DNA of 64,000 nt from Sinorhizobium meliloti (GTDB lineage: Bacteria > Pseudomonadota > Alphaproteobacteria > Rhizobiales > Rhizobiaceae), in assembly GCF_035610345.1 (NCBI RefSeq), contig NZ_CP141214.1, positions 1 through 64,000 on the forward strand, given 5' to 3'. Made by a program: the position numbers and the translations under genes. Under the pieces are notes generated by a model. The model saw only the letters and a program-made list of their open reading frames with translations, did no database searches and was not told the DNA's origin. This document shows, piece after piece, positions 1 to 8,276 of this stretch; within the stretch, counting starts at the first letter, position 1; each line of letters opens with the position of its first letter.

Positions 1-600
1 GATCTGCACATGATCGGCCAAGTCCGCTGCCGTGATCGGATCACCTGCCGCAGCCCGAAGCCCAAGCGGGTGGTTCGGCGAGACGACTGCCGCGCGCGTG
101 ACAAATGCGAGTGCCCGTCGCTGGATACGTGGATCAGGAATGTCGATGCCACTGATCGCCAACACGCAACGACGTTCCCTGAGCGCATGCACCGCTTCTC
201 CGAGCGATGCAGTAAGCACCTGCACCGCAACGGAGGGATAGGCCTCATGCAGTTCCCTCAGCGCCGCTCCAGCGAGCCAGAGCGGGAACTGTGGATCGAG
301 CGCGATTGTCAAGCCAAGTTCCACTCCTTCACCAAGGCCCCGCGCCCGCGCACGCATCGTATCAGCCTTGAGGAGGATCGCGCGTGCATCACTGAGCAAC
401 GAACGGCCCTCTGGCGTCAGCACCGGGCGGTGTCCGGAGCGGTCGAAGAGACTGAGCCCGAGCTCCGCCTCCAGATTCGCTATCGCGTGGCTTACCGCCG
501 ACTGGACGCGGGAAAGCCGCGCAGCGGCCGCGCGGAAACTGCCCGTCTCCGCGATGGCGACGAAGATACGCATTTGGTCGAGCGTAAGAGCATCCAGCAT
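1..600 (-). CDS. LysR-family regulator, second copy, partial (5' part)
   Basis: On the minus strand from 600 this encodes the first 200 residues of a LysR-type regulator that is essentially identical to the gene starting at 6940. The N-terminal winged helix-turn-helix (roughly residues 6-64) and the first half of the effector-binding domain are present. The frame is open to the window edge, so it cannot be told whether the gene is complete. The sequence upstream, in the shared repeat, is the same as that of the other copy, so both should respond to the same promoter signals. The gene next to it (739-996) is a transporter remnant instead of wrbA. Confidence 0.8.
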   Translation of the reverse strand, partial: MLDALTLDQMRIFVAIAETGSFRAAAARLSRVQSAVSHAIANLEAELGLSLFDRSGHRPVLTPEGRSLLSDARAILLKADTMRARARGLGEGVELGLTIALDPQFPLWLAGAALRELHEAYPSVAVQVLTASLGEAVHALRERRCVLAISGIDIPDPRIQRRALAFVTRAAVVSPNHPLGLRAAAGDPITAADLADHVQI

Positions 601-699
601 GATCTATTCCATCGATCGACTTGAACGATCCTTTCTCAATTATCCTGATCGATTTCCCATGTCATCTGTTGGTTGAGAAAACAACCAGCGCTGACCGGC
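1..699. repeat. Left arm of a 699-bp (or longer) inverted repeat
   Basis: The reverse complement of this segment matches 6841-7539 almost base for base. Positions pair as i and 7540-i, and base 700 no longer pairs with 6840. I saw one difference, near 667 (Val/Ile codon in an antisense reading). The arm holds the 5' 600 bases of a lysR gene and its upstream region. It reaches the window edge, so the true left limit is unknown. Confidence 0.95.
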
Positions 700-738
700 C
701 GCCAGTGACCCTGTCATCCGCCACAGCTCCGTTCAACA

Positions 739-996
739 TTAGCGATGAAAGTTGAAGGGTCTTTCCGACCACCTGAAGGCAATAGCGAGGCCCAATCCGA
801 ACGCGGCGACGGATGCGCATAGGCCCCAGATCATTGCCGGCACGCGGACTTCCAACACCATCCAGCTGCCGACGTAACTACCGAATGCCGCACCTATCCC
901 CCATGCGAGACGAATCGCCCCGGAATAGGTTGCTTGTTTACCATCAGGTGCCAGTTCGGATGTAACGGTCTCAAGAGTATTTGTTTGTTCACCCAA
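739..996 (-). pseudogene. C-terminal remnant of an MFS transporter
   Basis: About 85 residues read on the minus strand contain the phrase A-T-Y-S-G-A-I-R-L-A-W-G-I-G-A-A-F-G-S-Y-V-G and a final hydrophobic helix. This is typical of the last two or three membrane segments of a major facilitator transporter. No upstream part exists: the frame starts abruptly near 996 and the preceding bases are not coding. It lies just outside the inverted repeat, where wrbA sits at the other end. I treat it as a decayed fragment. Confidence 0.6.
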
Positions 997-1135
997 AGGT
1001 TGCTTTTTTCTTCATTTCAGACGCGTTGATTGCAAACATGCGCCAAACCGTGCGCTGAACTCCGTCGACTTTACCTAGGCTCACGACCCTCCCAGCCCCC
1101 GATCGGTCCGGGGCCAGATCTCAGGTGTATTCGAG

Positions 1136-1843
1136 GTGCATGCTTCCTTCCTGGCTGCATATCTTGGCTCGGATTCAGTAGTGGCTCGTACTCTGTCGCG
1201 ATTAGCACGCCCCCTGCGCCACGTCGAAGTTATCGATCACCAACGGTTGCGACTGGGACGCGCGGCACAGATTCTTATCGTCGACTGCCGACTGCGACAG
1301 CGAGACGAGTACAAGCCCACAGAACTCTCTTCCGCGCTGCTGCAATTGGCACTCGTTTCTGAAAACAGCCTGCACCGTGAAGCGATTTTCGCCAGCGGAT
1401 ATTCGGACTACCTGCTGTGGCCGCTGATCGACCAGGAGGTTCTCAGGCGGCTCGCCGGCTGCGTCGCTGAGATCGAGCGCCGCTCTTCCGGGTTATTCTT
1501 CTCCGCGGATCCGCTCGTGCAAAAGTCGTGCGATCTGTTGGCGCAGCGAGTCGATCGGCAGACCACACTGAGCGATCTGGCCCGGCTCGTCGGGACCAAC
1601 CGGACAACCCTGGTCAATCGCTTTGAAGCTTCCTTCGGCTGCGGGCCTATTACCTGGCTGCGCCACTTCCGGATGGCCGAGGCGGCCCGGCGCCTGCGCA
1701 GTGGGAACGAAAGCGTTGCCAAGATCGCGGAAACGCTGGGTTACGAGAACAGCAATAACTTCTCGACGGCGTTCAAGGCCATTCATGGCCTGCCGCCGCT
1801 CAGCTACCGCAAAATTGCATTCCGCAGAGAAAAGCCTGTCTAA
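1136..1843 (+). CDS. AraC-type regulator with degenerate receiver-like N-terminus
   Basis: The C-terminal third (about residues 130-228) is an AraC-type double helix-turn-helix, with the second-helix signature V-A-K-I-A-E-T-L-G-Y-E-N-S-N-N-F-S-T-A-F. The first ~115 residues follow the strand/helix pattern of a response-regulator receiver. I-L-I-V-D-C aligns with the phospho-acceptor strand, and A-S-G-Y-S-D-Y-L-L-W-P-L-I-D with the G-A-x-D-Y-L-x-K-P end, where the usual Lys is Trp. The N-terminal acidic pair is not visible, so phosphorylation is doubtful. It lies 133 bp upstream of the four-gene operon at 1977-4443, on the same strand, and is the obvious candidate regulator. The start is uncertain; an earlier one is possible. 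Confidence 0.75.
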   Translation: MHASFLAAYLGSDSVVARTLSRLARPLRHVEVIDHQRLRLGRAAQILIVDCRLRQRDEYKPTELSSALLQLALVSENSLHREAIFASGYSDYLLWPLIDQEVLRRLAGCVAEIERRSSGLFFSADPLVQKSCDLLAQRVDRQTTLSDLARLVGTNRTTLVNRFEASFGCGPITWLRHFRMAEAARRLRSGNESVAKIAETLGYENSNNFSTAFKAIHGLPPLSYRKIAFRREKPV

Positions 1844-1976
1844 GACAAAGGTAGAGGCGGAAACGACCTGCTATACAGCTAATGAGAGCATAAGCGGGAA
1901 GCATTGCACCCATTAGTTTTATGGGGAAACCCACGACTCTCGGAGCAACGTTCAAATCTGACAGTAGGAGGCAGGC

Positions 1977-2852
1977 ATGTCGAGTGTATCCGCAGTGAAT
2001 GTCCAGGAACATGAACAGAGCTATTCCAACAAGAGCTACAACGCAGCACGCTCCTTCTTTTATGCAAAACCCTTGATGCTGGCTCAGACCGATGCTGAGG
2101 CCCCCAGTGACGACCAGATCGCCAACGACCAGGGTACAGTGCAGTTCCACCTCATCGGCCAGAAAACCGATGATCCGAAATGGGGCGGGATCATGAACGA
2201 AAACCAGGACAATCTGCTGGCGATGGGCGGGCTCATCCACGATTACATGCATACTCACTATCCCGATATCGACTCAAAAAAACTCGACATAAACACTTGG
2301 ACGAACGTCGTCGGTAACATTCCCGATCTCTCGATCGGAGGGCAGAAGCAGAAAAGCTACTCAAACAAGTTTGCCGGCACATCCGTCTCCGGCACTTTCC
2401 TGTCGTTGATCGCCAAGGCGATCGTCACCGACGGGGCATCTTTGCTGACGGACTTCCAGTCTTTCCTGACCCAAATGGGCGACCTGACGTTCAGTGCCAG
2501 CAGCAAGGCGCAGCAGTACAAAGCGCTGACCTGCACCTATCAGAGCTACCTTCTCGATAACGGTGCCGGCAGCTATTTCGACTACGGCGCCATCGTCTTG
2601 CGGCAGATCGAGTTCAAGGAATACTTCCTTGAGCTGAAGTCGTCCTGCTCGTCGACGCAATACGTCAACGTCGACATGGACTATACGGAGGTCACAAACC
2701 TCATCCAGACCCGACGCATCCGGAAAGGCGGCGCCGATTACAAAAACTTCCAGGAGCTGGTGAACAAGAATTCCACCGAGCAGTTCAAGAAGGCCAAAAA
2801 CTTCTTCAACGGCGGCTCCACACCTCAAAACGACATCAAGCCACAGGTCTGA
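1977..2852 (+). CDS. Uncharacterised 291-aa protein, first gene of a four-gene operon
   Basis: A strong Shine-Dalgarno site (AGGAGG) precedes the ATG. The protein has no signal peptide or membrane segment and looks soluble. A central block, L-D-I-N-T-W-T-N-V-V-G-N-I-P, recurs in the next gene as L-D-P-R-T-W-Q-N-A-V-Q-M-V-P, so the two are probably paralogous. The C-terminal third is rich in Lys, Asn and Gln and may be disordered. I do not recognise a named family. The operon sits downstream of an AraC-type regulator and inside the invertible segment, which suggests an accessory, conditionally expressed trait. Confidence 0.7.
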   Translation: MSSVSAVNVQEHEQSYSNKSYNAARSFFYAKPLMLAQTDAEAPSDDQIANDQGTVQFHLIGQKTDDPKWGGIMNENQDNLLAMGGLIHDYMHTHYPDIDSKKLDINTWTNVVGNIPDLSIGGQKQKSYSNKFAGTSVSGTFLSLIAKAIVTDGASLLTDFQSFLTQMGDLTFSASSKAQQYKALTCTYQSYLLDNGAGSYFDYGAIVLRQIEFKEYFLELKSSCSSTQYVNVDMDYTEVTNLIQTRRIRKGGADYKNFQELVNKNSTEQFKKAKNFFNGGSTPQNDIKPQV

Positions 2853-2934
2853 GCTTTTAAATCTCGACCGCGGACAACGCAGCACCAGAAACGAACGGTG
2901 CGGCTCGGGGTGAAACGCGCCCGCTAAAGCCAGG

Positions 2935-2976
2935 GCGACAGAGCAAGCCGGCAACCTCTAGCCGAAGCTCTGTCGC
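2935..2976 (+). promoter_or_regulatory. Intercistronic stem-loop (10-bp perfect arms)
   Basis: GCGACAGAGC at 2935-2944 pairs perfectly with GCTCTGTCGC at 2967-2976 around a 22-base loop. It lies in the 170-bp spacer between the first two genes of the operon. There is no T-run after it, so an RNA processing or stability element is more likely than a terminator. Confidence 0.5.
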
Positions 2977-3022
2977 ACGGCGGTGCCGCCAATTCCCACT
3001 GCCGCTTCCGGAAGGAACCGAC

Positions 3023-3592
3023 ATGAACCCATTTGCTAAAACAGTTGCGGGTCTATTCTTGGTGGTCGGACCCCAAAGCACCACCCCCCTCGAAGCAGAA
3101 AGGATTTGCTCTGCGTTGATCCAGAAACTGTCGGACGATCCGTCCCGCAACCTGGACCCGCGCACCTGGCAAAATGCCGTGCAGATGGTTCCAAGCCAGG
3201 TAGAAGGCGCGATAACATCGCAAGCGCTGAACCGCACGATGCCGATCGGGGATTTGCCGGGCGCCCTTGCTTCAGTTTGCGCCAATGTCGTCGGCGGAAG
3301 TCACGCATCAGCCCTGGCGAAACCCATCGGCTCATACCTGAACAAGTACGGAGAACCGACAGCATTCAATTGCCTCATCCTGGATCAAACCCGCACTGAT
3401 CAGATCCACCTGTACCTGACGTGCCTGAATGTGACTGACGCCGGCAGTTCAGAGAGCTTCAGCATCGCTTCGACTCTACTCTCGGCGACGCTTAACCTTT
3501 CGAACAAGCAAACGCAGACCACCATCACAAAGGTCTTCGGCTCCTTCGGGCCGCCGAGCGACCAACCCTTCTATCTGCGCATCTTCAACTGA
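3023..3592 (+). CDS. Uncharacterised 189-aa protein, probable paralogue of the preceding gene
   Basis: The ATG has an AAGGA site seven bases upstream. Residues around 45-56 repeat the W-x-N-x-V-x-x-x-P block of the 291-aa neighbour, and the later order of helices also looks parallel: an Ala-rich helix, a G-Y/F-L-N-K-Y-G-E turn, then Cys-containing strands. Four Cys are present (two adjacent strands each contain one). There is no export signal. It is likely translated from the same message as the 291-aa, 153-aa and 79-aa proteins. Function unknown; it could be a partner or regulatory subunit for its larger paralogue. Confidence 0.65.
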   Translation: MNPFAKTVAGLFLVVGPQSTTPLEAERICSALIQKLSDDPSRNLDPRTWQNAVQMVPSQVEGAITSQALNRTMPIGDLPGALASVCANVVGGSHASALAKPIGSYLNKYGEPTAFNCLILDQTRTDQIHLYLTCLNVTDAGSSESFSIASTLLSATLNLSNKQTQTTITKVFGSFGPPSDQPFYLRIFN

Positions 3593-3639
3593 TCTGAATG
3601 CAGTTCCCACACCAACGTCCAACTCAATGGAGGATTCCG

Positions 3640-4101
3640 ATGATCATTGCAGCCTGCACTGACGATCTAATGGTCGAAGACATTGCCCGAGACGCAGCTA
3701 AAGGTAACCACCATGTCTTCGGAGAATGGTACAAAGTTTTCGACAGGGACATCCCCAATCTTCGTCCGACGGAAAATCTGTTCATTGTTGCACACGGCGC
3801 AGCATTCGGCGACGAAGGCCAGCCAGTCATCGGCAGCAAGGGGGACGACTTCTACCTGACGGCACGCGACCTGAACAAGAATCTGACAATCTTCCCAGAG
3901 GGATACTCCGGCGGCGTCTATGTATATGCCTGCCTCTCGGCGGCTCCGGGCGCCGGCGGACTGAGCTTCGTCGAAGCCTACAAGGCGCTGATCGGCCCAA
4001 GCTTCCCAAAAATGTCCGCCTGGGGTCAGACCGGGAAGCCCTCCGGCCCCTTGCCGCCACCGACTGACAAGTCCTGGGTGGAGGCGCGCGGCGGAAAATA
4101 G
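3640..4101 (+). CDS. Small caspase-fold-like protein (putative clan CD cysteine peptidase)
   Basis: The start at 3640 is chosen for the GGAGG site at 3629-3633; a 14-codon longer frame lacks one. The 153-aa product has a hydrophobic strand ending in A-H52-G53 and, 46 residues later, a second hydrophobic strand ending in A-C98-L-S. His-Gly and Ala-Cys after hydrophobic blocks, at this spacing, are the hallmark of clan CD peptidases (caspases, gingipains, C80 self-processing domains). The protein is much shorter than most of these and has no fused effector domain. A catalytic role is inferred from the dyad only; no family is claimed. It is the third gene of the operon. Confidence 0.6.
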   Translation: MIIAACTDDLMVEDIARDAAKGNHHVFGEWYKVFDRDIPNLRPTENLFIVAHGAAFGDEGQPVIGSKGDDFYLTARDLNKNLTIFPEGYSGGVYVYACLSAAPGAGGLSFVEAYKALIGPSFPKMSAWGQTGKPSGPLPPPTDKSWVEARGGK

Positions 4102-4203
4102 CCTTCGCCGCGCCGGCCCACTAGGGCTTCCCGCGGCGTCGTCCGCCAGAGAAAATTTATCGCAAACTCACATCACAGTCGACACCAGATGGAGGTACGA
4201 ACC

Positions 4204-4443
4204 ATGTCTGCTTGGGAGAATGTCTCTGTTAAGCATTCTGACGGAGGAGATCATTTGCTCGAAGATGGAACCGGAAGCGGCGGCGAGAAGGAATTCGCCT
4301 GCGGCAAATTCGCTTCCAATAAGCACCCGAAGAAGGGCGACAAGTACCATATTACTGCAACGCCGGAGGGCGAAGTTTTCGCAATGGATTGGACTGCTAC
4401 CTGCACATTTGCGGGAGAGACGTCCGAGTTCAAGGTCGAATAG
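4204..4443 (+). CDS. Uncharacterised 79-aa protein, last gene of the four-gene operon
   Basis: GGAGG at 4190-4194 supports the ATG at 4204. The product is small, soluble and beta-rich, with two Cys (E-F-A-C-G-K and T-A-T-C-T-F) that could form a bridge or bind a metal. Alternating polar/hydrophobic residues in the second half suggest a small beta sandwich. It is 102 bp downstream of the caspase-like gene on the same strand. No family recognised; it might be a substrate, inhibitor or immunity partner of that protein. Confidence 0.6.
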   Translation: MSAWENVSVKHSDGGDHLLEDGTGSGGEKEFACGKFASNKHPKKGDKYHITATPEGEVFAMDWTATCTFAGETSEFKVE

Positions 4444-4930
4444 GATTATTCAACCGCGAAGCCAACCGCCCTTCCCAGAGGCGCTTCCCGGCGCTCCCCC
4501 GCACCCGCGTGACTCCAAGCCACGCGGGCGCTTCAATTGTCAAAGCACTCTATGGAAGTTCTGCATCAAGACGACTGATCTTTCTTACGTCATGAACGAC
4601 GGCCCCCGAAAGACCACGCTGGCGTTCGGTGCGGACGACAATGCCGCCGATGAAGAGGGCGCGGCCGCGCCGTGTCCGGGAGCCTCAATATGTAGCCGCT
4701 AATGTCGTGCCTCAACCGCTACCTTTCGTAACACTCCCGATTTCGGCATCAAGTGCGCCACCTGTGCCGCTGACGGCGACACCTGAGGGGACCGGGTTGG
4801 GCTCCAAGTCGACCTTCGCCCAGGTACTGGGCGACTGTCACCACCTCAGCCAGCGGCCTAGAAGCAGTCGGCGGATTGGGAGCAAGCTGAGGCGGTCCAG
4901 CGGTGGTAGCGTCAAGGACCTGCGGCTGTT
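4444..4930. other. 487 bp without a recognised gene
   Basis: Apart from the stem-loop at 4504-4528 nothing is recognised here. Short open frames exist on the plus strand, but none has a good ribosome site or a familiar composition. The stretch separates the rightward operon from the leftward MFS gene, so the two are convergent. Confidence 0.5.
4504..4528 (+). terminator. Stem-loop downstream of the four-gene operon
   Basis: CCCGCGTG (4504-4511) pairs perfectly with CACGCGGG (4521-4528) across a 9-base loop, 60 bp after the last stop codon. The following sequence (CGCTTCAATT) has no strong T-run, so this may be a weak or Rho-assisted terminator. Confidence 0.45.
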
Positions 4931-6148
4931 TTAGTGAGGCGCATCATCGCGGCCGATTCTAGTTGATTGTCTGCCGTTGAAGGTGAGCGCCAGCAGCGCT
5001 GCCGCGATGGCGATCGCTGTGACAAGGGCGGAAACCATTGGCCAGCCGAATGCGCCGGCAATGCCGGCGGCGGTGGCTGGGCCGATGATCAGACCAAGGT
5101 TATTGCCCTGCATGGCGAAGCCAATAGTCACCCCGACGAGTTCTGGGCGCGGAGCTTTGCGCGGCGCGCTATCAAAGATCACGACGGGAATCAGCCCGCC
5201 GACCAAGGAGAAGACGACGCAGAGCGCATAGGCAGCAACGGCCCAGAGGACTTGGCTGAAGACACCGACCCCGCAAAGGGCCATGGTGCAGAAGCTGAAG
5301 AGCAGCAGTTGTACCGCCGGGAAGCCGCGGGCGAGCAACTGCCCGCACACGAGATTACCAACTCCGCCCGCCGCTATTGCCAGCGCGCTCAGCATGCTCG
5401 CCGCCTCGTTGCTGATCCCAAGGCGCTGAGAAAGGAGCGACGGCAGAAAGCCGAATACGGCGAAGTAGGCGGCTGAGAACGCCGCAAACAACCCTCCCAG
5501 TACCCAAGGGCCCTTCGAAACAAGTGCCTCGCCGATATCCTGACGAATATTCCGGTGTGGTCGAGAAAGGGTGTCCGGTAGGCGCAGGCTCCACCCGAGA
5601 AGCAACGCAAACCCGACGAGGATTGCAGCGTTCAAGAGCCAGAAACCACGCCAGGTTAGGAGGCTCAGCAGAGGCGCGGCCAGCATGATCACCGTAATGC
5701 CGATCGGCATGAAGGTTGCCCAGAGAGCCATGGCCCTGTCGCGGATATGAGTTGGTGCTGCTGCGGTGATCAGGGCGGGTGCCGCAACGACTACGCAGAG
5801 GAAGCCCAGGCCTTCGACAACCCTTGTCGCGAGCAGCGTGACGGCGCTCACCGATACTGCTCCGAGCGCCGAACCCGCCGCCTGCAGAAGGAGGCCGGCG
5901 ACGGCCATTCGTTTGGCGCCGATGCGGTCGACAGCCAGTCCGATCGGTGCACCGACCAAAGCGCCAGTAACGGCGAAGATCGAGATGAGCCACGATGCCG
6001 TGGCGAGGCTGAGTGCCAGGTCCGCCTGCACAGCCGCAAACGCCATCGGTGCCTTGCCGACCTGGAAGGCGGACACCACGCCCGCGCCTACGACAAGGAC
6101 GATCCTGGGCCAGGCTGATCCGACCGCTGCGAACGGGGGGATGTTCAA
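4931..6148 (-). CDS. MFS transporter
   Basis: The 405-aa product has about twelve hydrophobic segments and the loop 2-3 motif [11 protein letters not shown] (roughly residues 72-82), which marks the major facilitator superfamily; the overall look is of a drug/metabolite exporter of the 12-TM type. Translation appears to start at a TTG that overlaps the wrbA stop codon (TTGA), so the two genes are translationally coupled. With the divergent LysR gene this forms a compact regulator-quinone reductase-exporter unit, plausibly for toxic quinones or related aromatics. The substrate cannot be read from the sequence. Confidence 0.85.
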   Translation of the reverse strand: MNIPPFAAVGSAWPRIVLVVGAGVVSAFQVGKAPMAFAAVQADLALSLATASWLISIFAVTGALVGAPIGLAVDRIGAKRMAVAGLLLQAAGSALGAVSVSAVTLLATRVVEGLGFLCVVVAAPALITAAAPTHIRDRAMALWATFMPIGITVIMLAAPLLSLLTWRGFWLLNAAILVGFALLLGWSLRLPDTLSRPHRNIRQDIGEALVSKGPWVLGGLFAAFSAAYFAVFGFLPSLLSQRLGISNEAASMLSALAIAAGGVGNLVCGQLLARGFPAVQLLLFSFCTMALCGVGVFSQVLWAVAAYALCVVFSLVGGLIPVVIFDSAPRKAPRPELVGVTIGFAMQGNNLGLIIGPATAAGIAGAFGWPMVSALVTAIAIAAALLALTFNGRQSTRIGRDDAPH

Positions 6149-6783
6149 CGGACCAGCTCCGGCAGGCGCTGTCTGTAACCCAGCGTGATGGCAGCCGCGA
6201 TCTCGGCCACATGTCTGCCCTGAAACTGGGCGCCGTCCAGTTCGTTGGCGCTGGGGCCTCTGTCGCCGTGGTTTTCGTCCTCTGCCAGTGTGGAAGCGCC
6301 GTAGGGGGAACCGCCGGTGATCTCGTCCATGCGCATCTGGCCTTTGAAGCTGTACGGCAAACCCACAATAACCATGCCGAGATGCAGCATGACGATGTGC
6401 GTCGACAGGATCGTCGTCTCCTGCCCGCCGTGCTGGCTACCGGTCGAGGTGAAGACGCTGCCCACTTTACCGACGAGCTTGTCCTCGCCCCAAAGGCCGC
6501 CGGTCTGGTCGAGAAAGTTCTTCATCTGGCTTGCCATGTTGCCGTAGCGGGTTGGCGTGCCGATGATGATCGCATCGTAATCGGCAAGCTCGGCGACGGT
6601 CGCAACAGGGGCGTCCTGGTCGAGCCGGTACCCTGACCTCCTGGCAACCGCCTCCGGCACGAGCTCCGGCACGCGCTTGAGCGCCACGGTGGCGCCCGCC
6701 TGTCCGGCGCCTTCCGCGACAGCCTTCGCCATCGCTTCGACGTGGCCGTAGGAGGAATAGTAGAGCACGAGCACCTTGGTCAT
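6145..6783 (-). CDS. wrbA: NAD(P)H:quinone oxidoreductase, WrbA family
   Basis: WrbA proteins are FMN-binding flavodoxin-fold enzymes that reduce quinones by two electrons in the cytoplasm. The start at 6783 gives the usual N-terminus [14 protein letters not shown], the FMN phosphate loop. T-P-T-R-Y-G-N-M (about residue 78) and the family signature G-G-S-P-Y-G-A-S-T (about 170) follow. The length, 212 aa, is close to the usual 198-210. A longer frame from 6867 adds residues that do not resemble the family. It is divergent from lysR (157 bp apart) and coupled to the MFS gene. Confidence 0.92.
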   Translation of the reverse strand: MTKVLVLYYSSYGHVEAMAKAVAEGAGQAGATVALKRVPELVPEAVARRSGYRLDQDAPVATVAELADYDAIIIGTPTRYGNMASQMKNFLDQTGGLWGEDKLVGKVGSVFTSTGSQHGGQETTILSTHIVMLHLGMVIVGLPYSFKGQMRMDEITGGSPYGASTLAEDENHGDRGPSANELDGAQFQGRHVAEIAAAITLGYRQRLPELVR

Positions 6784-6840
6784 CTGTCCTGATCCTTGCT
6801 TTGCACTGGGTAACCCGGAACGCGGGGGCGTTGCCGCGGT

Positions 6841-7539
6841 GCCGGTCAGCGCTGGTTGTTTTCTCAACCAATAGATGACATGGGAAATCGATCAGGATAA
6901 TTGAGAAAGGATCGTTCAAGTCGATCGATGGAATAGATCATGCTGGATGCTCTTACGCTCGACCAAATGCGTATCTTCGTCGCCATCGCGGAGACGGGCA
7001 GTTTCCGCGCGGCCGCTGCGCGGCTTTCCCGCGTCCAGTCGGCGGTAAGCCACGCGATAGCGAATCTGGAGGCGGAGCTCGGGCTCAGTCTCTTCGACCG
7101 CTCCGGACACCGCCCGGTGCTGACGCCAGAGGGCCGTTCGTTGCTCAGTGATGCACGCGCGATCCTCCTCAAGGCTGATACGATGCGTGCGCGGGCGCGG
7201 GGCCTTGGTGAAGGAGTGGAACTTGGCTTGACAATCGCGCTCGATCCACAGTTCCCGCTCTGGCTCGCTGGAGCGGCGCTGAGGGAACTGCATGAGGCCT
7301 ATCCCTCCGTTGCGGTGCAGGTGCTTACTGCATCGCTCGGAGAAGCGGTGCATGCGCTCAGGGAACGTCGTTGCGTGTTGGCGATCAGTGGCATCGACAT
7401 TCCTGATCCACGTATCCAGCGACGGGCACTCGCATTTGTCACGCGCGCGGCAGTCGTCTCGCCGAACCACCCGCTTGGGCTTCGGGCTGCGGCAGGTGAT
7501 CCGATCACGGCAGCGGACTTGGCCGATCATGTGCAGATC
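6841..7539. repeat. Right arm of the 699-bp inverted repeat
   Basis: This is the partner of 1-699 in opposite orientation. It starts in the wrbA-lysR intergenic region and ends inside lysR only because the window cuts the other copy. Near-identity over about 700 bp implies a recent duplication or active gene conversion. Recombination between the arms would invert the 6.1 kb between them. Confidence 0.95.
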
Positions 7540-7929
7540 GTCGCAGAAGACCCCTCTCCACTTACGCAGGGCCGTGACTTCAATGTCCTCTCCCCGGGAA
7601 CCTGGCGGGTCGGTGACAACATGACGAAGCATGCGCTGATCCGCGCCGGCATCGGCTGGGGAAACCTGCCGCTCTGGCTGGCGGAGCGAGACCTGGCGGA
7701 AGGTCGGCTCGTGCGGGTACCCGCCGCTGAATTCAGCCCGCAAGGCGAAACGCTGACACCCGCCTTCCTGATGCACAGCACCGATGAGCATCTCGGTCCC
7801 GCGGCACGTGCATTTTGCGACGCGCTGTTGCGGATGTCCGACCTGCCACAGGGTGATGTTGCAGGTCTTGGCGATCAGGCTGGCTGCTGCGGGACAAGCG
7901 CGGCCTGGCGTTTCTCGTCGGGCGAGTGA
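6940..7929 (+). CDS. LysR-family transcriptional regulator
   Basis: The protein opens with M-L-D-A-L-T-L-D-Q-M-R-I-F-V-A-I-A-E-T-G-S-F, a classic LysR winged-helix start, followed by a periplasmic-binding-like effector domain to about residue 300. It is divergent from wrbA and probably controls wrbA-MFS and itself through the shared intergenic region. The first 200 codons and the promoter region are duplicated in opposite orientation at 1-699. The last ~25 residues (Gly/Cys-rich, ending S-S-G-E) do not look like a LysR C-terminus and read into the IS66 remnant, so the gene end may have been replaced by mobile DNA. Confidence 0.88.
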   Translation: MLDALTLDQMRIFVAIAETGSFRAAAARLSRVQSAVSHAIANLEAELGLSLFDRSGHRPVLTPEGRSLLSDARAILLKADTMRARARGLGEGVELGLTIALDPQFPLWLAGAALRELHEAYPSVAVQVLTASLGEAVHALRERRCVLAISGIDIPDPRIQRRALAFVTRAAVVSPNHPLGLRAAAGDPITAADLADHVQIVAEDPSPLTQGRDFNVLSPGTWRVGDNMTKHALIRAGIGWGNLPLWLAERDLAEGRLVRVPAAEFSPQGETLTPAFLMHSTDEHLGPAARAFCDALLRMSDLPQGDVAGLGDQAGCCGTSAAWRFSSGE

Positions 7930-8033
7930 TCGCAGCAAGCATTGGCATCGAGCCACTAGCCTGGCTGCGCTACGCCCTGACAGTGCTACCCCAGCGGGCT
8001 GTCGATACAGGCCTTGACGATCTGTTGCCGTAG
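7929..8033 (+). pseudogene. IS66-type transposase C-terminal remnant
   Basis: A 34-codon stretch reads I-G-I-E-P-L-A-W-L-R-Y-A-L-T, then L-P-Q-R and D-D-L-L-P before a stop. This matches the conserved end of IS66 TnpC proteins (G-x-D-P-x-A-W/Y-L ... L-L-P). No other part of the transposase is present. It abuts the end of lysR. Confidence 0.55.
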
Positions 8034-8116
8034 ACGTCCAACACGTAAGCAAAGCCGCATATCGCGGCGACCTTGCGTATCGCAGCGTCAACGTGAAGCG
8101 AAAATCGCGCTTACAG

Positions 8117-8276
8117 CGACCTTATTCTGGGAAGATGATGTTTCGTGTCGCTCCCGAAGTCCATCGCCGAGCAGCTCCTTGCTGCTGAGCTTTCGGGAAA
8201 GAGTCTCAACCAGTGGGCAGAAGAGGTGCTGGAAGAAGCCGCCGACCGTTTTGCCGAGGCGCGCCTGTCGGCGTAG
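8117..8276 (+). pseudogene. hicB-type antitoxin remnant, frameshifted
   Basis: The frame starting near 8117 reads Y-S-G-K-M-M-F-R-V-A-P-E-V-H-R-R-A-A, and after one extra C near 8177 the next frame continues L-A-A-E-L-S-G-K-S-L-N-Q-W-A-E-E-V-L-E-E-A to a TAG. Joined, this is the DNA-binding ribbon-helix-helix half of a HicB antitoxin. The N-terminal RNase-like half and the hicA toxin are absent. Confidence 0.65.

Noticed and set aside
6916..8091. 391-codon minus-strand open frame
   Set aside because: It is the antisense of lysR in a GC-rich gene; composition is Arg/Pro/His-rich and the plus-strand gene is unmistakable.
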